This document shows positions 7,607-15,868 of a stretch of DNA of 37,156 nucleotides, piece by piece. The DNA is from Myxococcales bacterium. Its GTDB lineage: Bacteria; Myxococcota_A; Polyangia; Polyangiales; Polyangiaceae. Under the pieces are notes generated by a model. That model worked only from the letters and a program-made list of their open reading frames with translations, was not told the origin of the DNA and did not search any database. Location of the stretch: assembly GCA_016212965.1 (NCBI GenBank), contig JACRDA010000439.1:1-37156 (forward strand). Reading direction: 5' to 3'. Position 1 is the first letter of the stretch; each line of letters opens with the position of its first letter. The translations under genes and the position numbers were made by a program.

Positions 7607-8238
7607 TCGCGATCCGGCAGGCGGCACACGTCGAAGTCGCCCACGATGGGGACGAGCCGGCCGTCGAGCTCGACCTTGGCGCGGAACGAGCCGCGGCCGT
7701 GACCGCCGGGCGGGCCGAGCTCGGCAAGCTCTACCCGGACGTCCTTGCCTTCGATCTCCTCGACGCCGCCGTTCGGCCCGGTGACGTGCTTGGCGGGGAC
7801 GCTCAGCCTGAGGCGCGACGCGCGGTCGAGGCGCTCGTCCCCGCCGAGGTACACGCTCACGATCCGCGCCTGCGGGCGGGTGTCGTCGGCGTCGAGGTGC
7901 ATGCGCCGCGCTACGCCCGCGACGCGCGGATCGACGACCTCGAGCCGCTGTCGCTCGTGCAGCCGCACCGGCGCCTCCTGGCCGAGCCGCACCTCGATGT
8001 AACCGCAGCGGGCGGCGGCGTAGGGGTCGGGCGGCGCCGCGGGCGGAGGCTCGGGGGCCGCGACCCCGCGGGGCGGCGGGTCGGCGGGCGGCAGCCGGGT
8101 GGAGGCGGGCGTGTCCGCCGCCGCGTCGGGCGCCGTGATCGTGAGGGCCGGCGAGGCGAGCAGGGGGGTCCGAGACGGGGCCTCGCTGCGGCAGGCGAGG
8201 CTCGAGAGGACGAGGGCGGCGACGGCGATTCGATGCAT
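7597..8238 (-). CDS. Lipoprotein of unknown function
   Basis: A 213-residue product with a short signal and lipobox (LSSLAC, Cys about residue 16). A Pro/Ala-rich linker follows to about residue 72, then a compact domain of about 140 residues with two Cys (ARCGYIEVRLG and FDVCRLPD) near its ends that could form a disulphide. GAGG lies about 10 bases before the ATG. The gene is divergent from the Cys-containing gene at 8333 and sits upstream of the deaminase remnant on the same strand, 67 bases away. Family not recognised. Confidence 0.75.
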   Translation of the reverse strand: MHRIAVAALVLSSLACRSEAPSRTPLLASPALTITAPDAAADTPASTRLPPADPPPRGVAAPEPPPAAPPDPYAAARCGYIEVRLGQEAPVRLHERQRLEVVDPRVAGVARRMHLDADDTRPQARIVSVYLGGDERLDRASRLRLSVPAKHVTGPNGGVEEIEGKDVRVELAELGPPGGHGRGSFRAKVELDGRLVPIVGDFDVCRLPDRDAP

Positions 8239-8332
8239 GGTGGTGATCCTCAGGAGGGCTGGAACGCCGCTGGTGACCTCGATCTTTCACCGCCACGTAC
8301 GCACTTCCGGCCCGACGTACTACCCTACGCAG

Positions 8333-8830
8333 GTGCCGACCGGTGCCGCGACCCCGGAGCCCCTGCGCGACCGTGCGCGGGCGTGCCTCGCCGCCCTGCT
8401 CGCGCTCGGGCTCGGCTGCGCGGCGGGTCGCGAGGCCCCCGGCTCGACGCGCGAGCCCGTCCCGGCGAGCGGGCCCACCGCCGCGGCGCCCGCTCCGACC
8501 GCGTCCGCGCGCGCGCCGCTCGCCCGTGCGGCGGCGCCGGCCGGCTCGTCCTGCGCCGCCCTCGGCTCCGCGCTTGCCGCGGCGGAGGCTCGCTGGGCGG
8601 ACCGGGACGCGCGCTGCGGTCGCGACGCCGACTGCGTGTGCTACGGGGGGCCCGTGTGTCCGAACGCCCTCGTGCGGAGCTGTCCCGGGGCCGTCGCCGC
8701 GGCGAGTCAGGCGGAGCTCGCACCGCTCGAGGCGGCGTGGCAGGCGGCCGGGTGCGAGGGCTACCTGTGGTCGCCCTATGGCTGTGAGGCCGCCTGCCTC
8801 GACGGGCGCTGCCGCTCGAGAGAGCGATGA
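8333..8830 (+). CDS. Small Cys-containing lipoprotein
   Basis: The conserved-looking part is the C-terminal half, which has eight or so Cys in a pattern such as CGRDADCVCYGGPVCP and CEAACLDGRCRS, typical of secreted, disulphide-bonded myxobacterial proteins. Before it lie a hydrophobic segment with a possible lipobox (LGLGCAAG) and an Ala/Pro linker. I took the GTG at 8333 as the start because it just precedes the signal segment; no strong ribosome site is visible, so the start is uncertain. The stop overlaps the ATG of the PBP4-type gene (ATGA at 8827), so the two genes are coupled. Confidence 0.65.
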   Translation: MPTGAATPEPLRDRARACLAALLALGLGCAAGREAPGSTREPVPASGPTAAAPAPTASARAPLARAAAPAGSSCAALGSALAAAEARWADRDARCGRDADCVCYGGPVCPNALVRSCPGAVAAASQAELAPLEAAWQAAGCEGYLWSPYGCEAACLDGRCRSRER

Positions 8831-10368
8831 CGAGCGTCCTTCGCGCCCGTTCGCTCGACGCCCGTTGCGCCCCACGCGGCGGCGCGTTGCTGCTCCTCGC
8901 GGCCCTGTCCGCCTGCGCGGTCGCGCCGCCGCTCGTGGGCGAGCCCGTTTGCCCGGCGCCGCCCCGCGAGGCGACGGCGAAGCTCGCGCTTCCGATCGCG
9001 CCCGTCGTGCCGAGCCCGGTGCCCGCGCTCGCAACGCCGCTCGGCGAGGCGATCGACGGCGTGCTGCGCGACGGCGTGCTGCCGCGCACCACGGCCGGCA
9101 TCCGCGTCCTGTCGCTCGCGACCGGCGCGACGCTGTACGAGCACGACGCCGAGCGGCTGCTCGCGCCCGCCTCGAACCTGAAGCTCCTGACGGCAGCCGG
9201 GGCCCTCGGCATCCTCGGGGCCGAGCACGAGCTCGAGACCACGCTGTCGGTCGCCGACGACGGCCGGACGCTCTTCCTCAAGGGTTGCGGCGACAGCCTG
9301 CTCCGCGCGGACGAGCTCGCCGCGCTCGCCGTCGAGGCGGCGTCCCGGCTCGACGCCGAGCGGAGCTACGTGCTCAAGGCCGACCTGTCGTGCTTCGACG
9401 ACGTCTACTGGGGCAAGGGCTGGATGTGGGACGACGAGCCCGACCCCGACGCCATGTACCTGTCGCCCCTGTCGGTGAACGGCAACACCGTCGTCGTGAA
9501 GGTCGAGCCCGCCGACGAGGTCGGCGACAAGCCCAAGGTGTCGCTCATCCCGCGGACGCGTGCGGTGCACATCGACAACCGGGCCAAGACCGTGGCCGAG
9601 AAGAAGAAGGAGCCGCTCGAGGTCGAGCGCCGGCCCGGCGATCGCGACAACCTCGTGCTCGTCTCGGGCCCGATCGAGCGCGGCGCCGACCCCGTCGAGC
9701 GGCGCATCTCCGTGTGGGCTCCGCAGGCCATCGCGCTCGAGATCGTCAAGCGCGGGCTCGAGGCAGGGAACGTGAAGCTCGAGCCGAAGGGCTACGGGCG
9801 CTCGCCCGCGCGCGTGACGACGCTCGCGCGGCGCGCCCGCAAGGTGGGCGAGCTCGTGCGCCACATGCTGAAGACGAGTCACAATCTCACGGCCGAGTGC
9901 CTGCTCAAGTACCTCGCGCACCACGAGACCGGACGCGCCGGCACCGCGGAGGACGGCATCGCGGCCATCCGTACCTGGCTCGCCGGCCGCGGCGTGCCGC
10001 TCGACGAGCTCGTGTGGGTCGATGGCTCCGGCCTGTCCCGCTACAATCTCGTCACGGCCACCGCGCTGGCGCGGCTCCTTGCGCTCGCCCGCACCGAGCC
10101 CGCGCTCGCGGCGCTCGAGGAGGCCCTGCCCGTCGCCGGCGTCGACGGCACGCTGGGCCAGCGCATGAGGGGCACGGCCGCGGAGACGAAGGTGCGCGCG
10201 AAGACCGGCTCGATGAGCGGCCTGTCGTCGCTGGCGGGCTACGCGACGACGGCGCGCGGTGAGCCGGTCGCGTTCGCCATGATCTTCGCGGGGTTTGCGG
10301 CGCCGGTGCAGAGCCTCCAGAAGGTCGAGGACCGGATCGTCGCCGCCATCCTCGCGAGCGGCGGCTGA
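8827..10368 (+). CDS. dacB: D-alanyl-D-alanine carboxypeptidase/endopeptidase (PBP4, DacB family)
   Basis: The 513-residue product has all three penicillin-binding motifs of peptidase family S13: SNLK at 116-119 (catalytic Ser116), SHN at 351-353 and KTG at 459-461. Spacing between the first two (about 235 residues) fits the class C arrangement with inserted domains, including the VDGSGLSRYN segment (398-407). A hydrophobic N-terminus with Cys30 (LSAC) suggests a lipoprotein anchored in the envelope. The enzyme trims or cuts peptidoglycan peptides. It is translationally coupled to the upstream Cys-containing lipoprotein, and the thioesterase gene begins 27 bases later. Confidence 0.93.
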   Translation: MTSVLRARSLDARCAPRGGALLLLAALSACAVAPPLVGEPVCPAPPREATAKLALPIAPVVPSPVPALATPLGEAIDGVLRDGVLPRTTAGIRVLSLATGATLYEHDAERLLAPASNLKLLTAAGALGILGAEHELETTLSVADDGRTLFLKGCGDSLLRADELAALAVEAASRLDAERSYVLKADLSCFDDVYWGKGWMWDDEPDPDAMYLSPLSVNGNTVVVKVEPADEVGDKPKVSLIPRTRAVHIDNRAKTVAEKKKEPLEVERRPGDRDNLVLVSGPIERGADPVERRISVWAPQAIALEIVKRGLEAGNVKLEPKGYGRSPARVTTLARRARKVGELVRHMLKTSHNLTAECLLKYLAHHETGRAGTAEDGIAAIRTWLAGRGVPLDELVWVDGSGLSRYNLVTATALARLLALARTEPALAALEEALPVAGVDGTLGQRMRGTAAETKVRAKTGSMSGLSSLAGYATTARGEPVAFAMIFAGFAAPVQSLQKVEDRIVAAILASGG

Positions 10369-10395
10369 AGGCGCCCGCCCGTGTTAGGACGGGCC

Positions 10396-10866
10396 ATGCC
10401 GGACCCCGACGATCAGGACTTCGCCGCCATGATCCGCGCGGCCGACGCGCGCGGCGGCTGGAACCACGCGATGGGCCTCACCGTTCTCCGCGCCACGCGT
10501 GCCGAGGTCGTGGCCGAGGTCGAGGTCGGCGACGTGCACCGCCAGCCGTACGGACTCGTGCACGGCGGCGTGTACGCGGGCGTCATCGAGGCCGTCGCCT
10601 CGATGGGCGCGGCGCTCCACGCCATGTCCGCCGGGCGCGGGGTCGTGGGCCTCGAGAACCACACCTCGTTCCTGCGCGCCGTGCGCGCGGGCAAGCTCTC
10701 GGTCGTCGCGCGGCCGCTCGCCTGCGGCCGGACGAGTCACGTGTGGGAGGGCACGGTGCACGATGCCGAGGGACGGCTCGCGGCCACCGGTCGCGTGCGC
10801 TTGCTCGTGCTCGAGGCAGGGGCCCAGGTGGCCGGCGCGCCCGCCGCCGTCCCGGGCTCCGGCTGA
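10396..10866 (+). CDS. PaaI-type hotdog thioesterase
   Basis: A 156-residue product of the hotdog fold. The HGGVYAGVIEAVASMGA block (about residues 56-72) is the family's active-site region, with His-Gly-Gly followed by a helix, and ENHTSFLRAV is the second conserved strand. Enzymes of this kind hydrolyse acyl- or aryl-CoA thioesters; the substrate cannot be told. Start at the ATG at 10396; GCCCGT/ACGGGC (10377-10394) can form a small hairpin just before it. Only ten bases separate it from the MFS gene, so they probably share a transcript. Confidence 0.88.
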   Translation: MPDPDDQDFAAMIRAADARGGWNHAMGLTVLRATRAEVVAEVEVGDVHRQPYGLVHGGVYAGVIEAVASMGAALHAMSAGRGVVGLENHTSFLRAVRAGKLSVVARPLACGRTSHVWEGTVHDAEGRLAATGRVRLLVLEAGAQVAGAPAAVPGSG

Positions 10867-10876
10867 GCGCCGCGCC

Positions 10877-12139
10877 ATGGCGACGACCCGCGCTGCCGCG
10901 GCCCTCGGCTACCCCGCGTTCCGGCGGTACCAGCTCGGGCGACTCGTCGCGACGCTCGGCGCGCAGATGCAGGGCGTGGCCGTCGGCTGGCAGGTGTACG
11001 CCATCACCGGCGAGCCCCTGCACCTCGGGTACGTCGGGCTCGCGCAGTTCCTGCCGGCGCTCCTGCTCACGTTGCCGGCCGGCGACCTCGCGGACCGGCT
11101 CGATCGGCGGCGCGTGCTGGTCGTCTCCTACCTCGTGCAGGCGGGCTGCTCGGCGGCGCTCTGCGCCATGTCCTTCGGCCGGACGCCGAGCGTGGTCGCC
11201 ATCTACGCCGTGCTCGCGGCCATCGGCACGGCGCGTGCTTTCGCGGGGCCGGCCGGGCAGGCGCTCGTCCCGAACCTGGTCGCGCCCGAGCACTTCCCGA
11301 ACGCCGTCGCGTGGGGCTCGTCCATCTGGCACGCCGCCACCGTCGCGGGTCCGGCGCTCGGCGGCGTCGCGTACGCCTGGGCCGGCGGCGCCGCCGAGGT
11401 GTACGGCGCGGCGTTCGGGCTCGAGCTCGTCGCGGCGCTCGCGCTCGTGGGGGTGCCGGTCCCGCTGCGCGTCGTGCCGCGGGAGGCGGGCTCCTGGCGA
11501 CGCCTCGCGGCGGGCCTGCGCTACGTGTGGCGCCGCAAGATGATCCTCGGCGCGCTCGGGCTCGACATGTTCGCCGTGCTGCTCGGGGGCGCCGTCGCGC
11601 TCGTGCCCGTGTTCGCAAGCGACCTGCTCGACGCGGGCCCGATCGGGCTCGGCATGCTGCGGAGCGCGCCGGCCGCGGGCGCGACCGTCATGGCGCTGTG
11701 GCTCGCGGTGCGCCCCGTCGAGCGGCGGGCGGGTGCGAAGCTCCTCGTCGCGGTCGGCGTGTTCGGCCTCGCGACCGTCGGGTTCGGCCTGTCGCGCTCG
11801 CTCCCGCTGTCGCTCGCCTTCTTGGTCGTCGCGGGCGCCGCCGACATGGTGAGCGTGTTCGTGCGTCACGCGGTCGTGCAGCTGGCGACGCCCGACGCCA
11901 TGCGCGGCCGCGTCAGCGCCGTCAACCTCGTCTTCATCGGCGCCTCCAACGAGCTCGGCGAGTTCGAGTCGGGCGTCACGGCGGCGTGGCTCGGGACGGT
12001 GCCGGCGGTGGTCGTGGGCGGCGCGGGCACCTGTCTCGTCGTCGCGCTCTTCGCGTGGCTCTTCCCCGCGCTCCGCCGCGTCGACGGGCTGACCGCCCGC
12101 GCGCTCGCCGACCCGGCGGACGCGCCGCCGCCCGCGTAG
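10877..12139 (+). CDS. MFS exporter, EntS-like (MFS_3) family
   Basis: A 420-residue membrane protein with about 12 helices. The MFS signature GDLADRLDRRRVLV lies between helices 2 and 3. WGSSIWHAATVAGPALGG and the C-terminal RGRVSAVNLVFIGASNELGEFESG match the enterobactin exporter-like group used for siderophore or drug efflux. The final 20 residues are Ala/Pro-rich and probably cytoplasmic. No siderophore genes are nearby, so the substrate is unknown. Ends in a hairpin whose loop is the stop codon. Confidence 0.9.
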   Translation: MATTRAAAALGYPAFRRYQLGRLVATLGAQMQGVAVGWQVYAITGEPLHLGYVGLAQFLPALLLTLPAGDLADRLDRRRVLVVSYLVQAGCSAALCAMSFGRTPSVVAIYAVLAAIGTARAFAGPAGQALVPNLVAPEHFPNAVAWGSSIWHAATVAGPALGGVAYAWAGGAAEVYGAAFGLELVAALALVGVPVPLRVVPREAGSWRRLAAGLRYVWRRKMILGALGLDMFAVLLGGAVALVPVFASDLLDAGPIGLGMLRSAPAAGATVMALWLAVRPVERRAGAKLLVAVGVFGLATVGFGLSRSLPLSLAFLVVAGAADMVSVFVRHAVVQLATPDAMRGRVSAVNLVFIGASNELGEFESGVTAAWLGTVPAVVVGGAGTCLVVALFAWLFPALRRVDGLTARALADPADAPPPA

Positions 12140-12147
12140 TCGCGGGC
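12130..12147 (+). terminator. Perfect hairpin with the MFS stop codon in its loop
   Basis: GCCCGCG (12130-12136) and CGCGGGC (12141-12147) form a perfect seven-pair stem. The loop is TAGT, and TAG (12137-12139) is the stop of the MFS gene. It lies between convergent genes and has no T-tract. Confidence 0.5.
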
Positions 12148-12157
12148 CCCGCCCCGC

Positions 12158-14389
12158 TCAGCAGTTGCTGCCGAGGCAGAACCCGAGCTGGCAGCACTTG
12201 GTGCTGCTGCAATCGTCGTTGGGATCGGTGTCGAAGGTGATGAGCGCACACGTCCCGTCGGCGGCGCCGGTCTTCGCCTGGCTGCACGCCCAGCACGCCG
12301 TACCGCAGGCCGTGTTGCAGCACACGCCGTCCACGCACTCGTTGCTCACGCACTCGGCCTTGCCCGCGCAGGCCTGGCCGTTGACCTTCTTGCAGGCGCC
12401 GCTCTTGCAGCTCTCGCCCTGGTTCGGGCACTCGGCGTCGGGCGTCTGATCGGTCGGGACGTTCGCGCAGGTCCCGAGCGACAGCACGTAGTCGCACTGC
12501 TTGCAGAGCGCCGTGCAGGCGTTGTTGCAGCACAGGCCGTCGGCGCAGAAGCCCGACTCGCACTCGAGGTCCCCGGAGCACGGCCAGGCATCCAGGGTCT
12601 TGCACTCGTGGCTGCCGGTGCACACTTGCCCGAGGGCGCAGTTGGCGACGCTGAGGCACCCGTAGCAGTGCTTCGCGCCGTCGCACACCTTGCCGCCGTT
12701 CTCGTTGCAGGCCGAGCCGGCCGGGGCCGCGGGGTTGCTCGGGGTCCCGTTCGCGGCGCACTGGTCGAGCGTGCATTGCTGGTTGTCGACCGGGACGTCC
12801 TGCTGGTTCACGACGACGGTCGTGCCGCCGCTGCCGTCGCACTGGTTGCTCTCGCAGTCGCCGGCGACCTGGCAGGCCGCGACCGTGCCGGAGGCGGCGG
12901 CGACGCAGGCGTTCGCCGTGCACTGGCTGCAGCCGCAGCCGCTCGGGTCGCACTGGGTGCTCGCGTTGCACGCCACGCAGCTGCCGGCCCCGTCGCAGAA
13001 GCGGGTCGTCTCGCAGGTGGTGTCGAGCGGGGCGTTCGACACCGTGGGGGCGCCGTTCGCGCAGAGCTCGAGCGTGCAGACGTTGTTGTCGTCGGCCGGC
13101 GGGTCGTCGACCACCACCGACACGACGTCGCCCGCGGCGTCGCAGCGCAGCTCCTGGCAGTCGTGGGCCGTCTGCCCGGCCGAGAGCGCGACGCCGACGT
13201 TCGTCGCCACGAACGCGCAGCTTCCCGCCGTGCACGAGTAATTGCGGCAGAACGTGTCGGTCGGGCACTGCGCCTCCGTCGTGCAGCCGCAGACACCGTT
13301 GGCGCAGGTGCCGCCGTTCCCGCACGGGCCGCTGCCGTTCGGGGGGTTGCTCGCGACGCCCTGCGCGCTGCAGACGTCCGACGTGCACTCGTTGCCGTCC
13401 ACGGGCAGATCCGCCGTGTCCACGTTCTCCTTCGTGCCGCCGGCGCCGTCGCACACGAGCCGCTTGCAGTCGCCGGCGACCTGGAGTGCGAGGGCCGTGT
13501 CGACCGGGGTGTAGCTCACGCCGCAGACGTGGCTCGTGCAGGTCAGCGTCCGGCACTCGTCGTCCGGCAGCTGCGACGGGCAGTCGGAGGGCAGGTTGCA
13601 CTCGCTGCAGGCGGGCGTGACGGGATCGCCGTTGCAGACCTGGCCCTGTCCGCAGGGCGTGCCGGGGTCGTCCGGCACCACGGACGGCGTGCCCTCGTTG
13701 CAGGTCGTGGTCGCGCACTCGTTCGGCGGGGCCGGGGCGTCGGAGTTGTCGACGACCTGCGTGGCCGCTCCGTTCACGCACATCGAGAGCTGACAGTCCC
13801 CCGCCGTCTGCCCGGGCGCGGGGACGTCGTTCTGCGGCGCGTTGATGCACACGCCCCCGGACAGATCGCAGCTGTCGAGCGTGCAGTCGTTCTGGTCGTC
13901 GCAGGCCGTCTGGGCGGTCGCAGCCGTGCACAGGGCCTGGCAGCTCACCCCCGCGGGATCGCTCGGCACGGCGGTGCACAGGCCGGGATCGCCCTGCGCG
14001 TCGGTGCACGGCTCGCTGACGCCCTTCGGCGTGTGGACCGGGCCGGCCGCGGTGCAGGCGTCGACCGTGCAGTCGTTGGCGTCGTCCGAGAGGTCGAGCG
14101 GATCGTCGGTCGCGACGAGCTCGCCGGCGCTGCACTCGAGCCGCTTGCAGTCGGCCGGCACCTGCTCGGCGTCCGGCAGCACGTGGTCCGGAAGGACCGT
14201 GCGGTCGCAGGTGCCCGCGGCGCTGCAGCTCTCCTCGGTGCAGGGGCTCGCGTCGTCGCACTCGGCGGTCGTCCGGCACTCCTGGCTCAGGGTGCCCTCG
14301 CGCGCGAGCGTGCAGCCGCCGAACGCCGCGGCGAGCGCCGTGCCCGCGCCGAGCGCGACGCCGATCAAGCCGTGACGAAGCCTGCCCAT
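12158..14389 (-). CDS. Large Cys-rich lipoprotein
   Basis: A 743-residue product with a signal peptide and lipobox (AAFGGC, Cys26). The rest is a chain of Cys-rich units with recurring themes such as C(T/S)xDxC, ADCKRLECSAGE, GDCKRLVCDGAG and DGLCCNNAC. It resembles the secreted Cys-rich proteins often mislabelled tenascin-like in myxobacteria. The C-terminal 200 residues (CPNQGESCKSGACKK, ECVSNECVDGVCC) look like a more regular repeat series. It is probably a disulphide-linked surface protein; function unknown. RBS region: GGAGGT just before the ATG. Confidence 0.85.
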   Translation of the reverse strand: MGRLRHGLIGVALGAGTALAAAFGGCTLAREGTLSQECRTTAECDDASPCTEESCSAAGTCDRTVLPDHVLPDAEQVPADCKRLECSAGELVATDDPLDLSDDANDCTVDACTAAGPVHTPKGVSEPCTDAQGDPGLCTAVPSDPAGVSCQALCTAATAQTACDDQNDCTLDSCDLSGGVCINAPQNDVPAPGQTAGDCQLSMCVNGAATQVVDNSDAPAPPNECATTTCNEGTPSVVPDDPGTPCGQGQVCNGDPVTPACSECNLPSDCPSQLPDDECRTLTCTSHVCGVSYTPVDTALALQVAGDCKRLVCDGAGGTKENVDTADLPVDGNECTSDVCSAQGVASNPPNGSGPCGNGGTCANGVCGCTTEAQCPTDTFCRNYSCTAGSCAFVATNVGVALSAGQTAHDCQELRCDAAGDVVSVVVDDPPADDNNVCTLELCANGAPTVSNAPLDTTCETTRFCDGAGSCVACNASTQCDPSGCGCSQCTANACVAAASGTVAACQVAGDCESNQCDGSGGTTVVVNQQDVPVDNQQCTLDQCAANGTPSNPAAPAGSACNENGGKVCDGAKHCYGCLSVANCALGQVCTGSHECKTLDAWPCSGDLECESGFCADGLCCNNACTALCKQCDYVLSLGTCANVPTDQTPDAECPNQGESCKSGACKKVNGQACAGKAECVSNECVDGVCCNTACGTACWACSQAKTGAADGTCALITFDTDPNDDCSSTKCCQLGFCLGSNC

Positions 14390-14538
14390 GGGACCTCCGA
14401 AGCGCGCGAAACGCCTCGATCATCGCACGTCGCCAGCGCGAGTGCGACCGCGAGCTGCGGGCCCTCCGGGGTGCGGGAGCGGCGCGCGCGGCCGCGCGCT
14501 GGCGTCCGCGGTCGCCGAGCGCCTACGATTGCGTCGCC

Positions 14539-15012
14539 GTGCTGCTTCGCGCTTTGCTGGCCTTCTTGCTCCTGCCCGGGCTGGCGGCGTTCGTCGTGCC
14601 GGCGGCGCTCGCGTACCTCGACCCGTGGCGCTCCGTGTTCCTTCCGGGCGCGCCCGTGATGGCGCTCGGTCTGGTCTTGCTCGTGTGGTGCGTCCGGGAC
14701 TTCTTCGTGTCGGGCAAGGGCACGCTGGCACCCTGGGATCCGCCGCAGAAGCTCGTCACGGTGGGGCTGTACCGGCACGTGAGGAACCCGATGTACGTGG
14801 GGGTCCTCACCCTCGTGTCGGGCTGGGCGGTGCTGTTCGTCTCACCTGTCCTGGCTGGGTACGTGGCGGCGTTGGCCGCCGGCTTCCACCATCGCGTCGT
14901 GAGGCGCGAGGAGCCGTGGCTCGCGTCGCGCTTCGGCGGCGACTGGGCGCGGTACCGCGCGCGGGTGCGTCGCTGGCTCCCGCGGCTGCGGCCGTGGACC
15001 GGTGCAGGCTAG
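14539..15012 (+). CDS. Membrane methyltransferase, isoprenylcysteine carboxyl methyltransferase (ICMT)-like
   Basis: A 157-residue product with four or so membrane helices. The GLYRHVRNPMYVGVLTLVSG block (about residues 76-95) is the hallmark of the ICMT/phospholipid-methyltransferase superfamily and binds S-adenosylmethionine. EEPWLASRFGGDWARYRARV (about 122-141) is the usual C-terminal helix. Bacterial members methylate lipids or small molecules; the substrate is not known. Starts with GTG at 14539. Its stop codon TAG overlaps, on the opposite strand, the stop of the PAP2 gene. Confidence 0.85.
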   Translation: MLLRALLAFLLLPGLAAFVVPAALAYLDPWRSVFLPGAPVMALGLVLLVWCVRDFFVSGKGTLAPWDPPQKLVTVGLYRHVRNPMYVGVLTLVSGWAVLFVSPVLAGYVAALAAGFHHRVVRREEPWLASRFGGDWARYRARVRRWLPRLRPWTGAG

Positions 15013-15692
15013 CAGGAGGTCGCGGGGGTGGTCGTCGCCTGGCGGGCGCCGCGCGCGAGCGCACGCCGCTCGACCAGTCTGCGCACCGGCACGGTCACGT
15101 AGAAGGCCGCGATGGCGAGCGCGAAGCCCGCCGGCAGGTCGATGACGTAGTGCTGCTTGATGAGCACCGTCGAGGCGCAGATGAGCGCCGTGCCGGCCGC
15201 GATGAGCGGGTACCAGCGCCGGTGATAGGAGCGGTAGAGGAGCGCCACGAGGGTCGAGTGCCCGACGTGCAGGCTCGGCATCACGTTGAAGCCCGGATCG
15301 ATCTGGTAAATCTTGCGGACGAGGTCCGTGCCGAGGCCGTCCCCGACGACCTCCGGTCTCTGCATGAACGAGGGGAACGCCGCGTAGGTCACCATCGCCA
15401 CGATCTGCACGAGCGAGATGGCCGCGACCGCGTGATAGAACTCGCCGCGCTGCCGCACCGCGGGCACCGAGAGCAGCACCCAGAGGTAGTAGAGGTAGTA
15501 CGGGTACGCGAAGATCGGGACGAACGGGATGTACTTGTCGAGCCAGGTCTCGAGCTGCACGTACGAGCCGCCCGCGGCCGTGTACGCGACGATCCGGTGC
15601 TCGACGAGCAGGAAGCCCACGACGCAGGGCGTGGCCACGAGCGTCGTGACGACGAGCTTCTCGAGCTGAAACCAGAGGCGGGCCTTGTCCAT
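15009..15692 (-). CDS. PAP2-superfamily membrane phosphatase
   Basis: A 227-residue product with about six membrane helices. The phosphatase motifs are MPSLHVGHSTL (about residues 135-145) and KQHYVIDLPAGF (about 180-191), corresponding to PSxH and the HxxxD of the PAP2 active site. The layout is nearest to the inositolphosphotransferase/PAP2_3 subgroup. It likely removes phosphate from a lipid or isoprenoid, or transfers a head group. The ATG at 15692 gives a short cytoplasmic N-terminus before the first helix. The gene is convergent with the ICMT-like gene, the two stops overlapping at CTAG. Confidence 0.88.
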   Translation of the reverse strand: MDKARLWFQLEKLVVTTLVATPCVVGFLLVEHRIVAYTAAGGSYVQLETWLDKYIPFVPIFAYPYYLYYLWVLLSVPAVRQRGEFYHAVAAISLVQIVAMVTYAAFPSFMQRPEVVGDGLGTDLVRKIYQIDPGFNVMPSLHVGHSTLVALLYRSYHRRWYPLIAAGTALICASTVLIKQHYVIDLPAGFALAIAAFYVTVPVRRLVERRALARGARQATTTPATSC

Positions 15693-15868
15693 GGCGCAGT
15701 GGAGGGCATGAAGCACGAAGTGTGCCGTGTCGCTGCGTGCCGAATCGCGCGCAACCCGGTCGCGGGCGTCGGAATCTCGACTCCAGGTGCGTAGCGCCGT
15801 CGTGCCCGATGCGTAGCGGGGGTCGCGCCAGGCTTGGGCCGGGCCGTGTGGGGCCGCCCGAGGGGGGC

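Noticed and set aside
12608..14659. Plus-strand frame of about 680 codons opposite the Cys-rich lipoprotein
   Set aside because: The minus strand has a signal peptide, lipobox and regular Cys repeats; the plus product is Ala/Arg/Val-rich with no motif.
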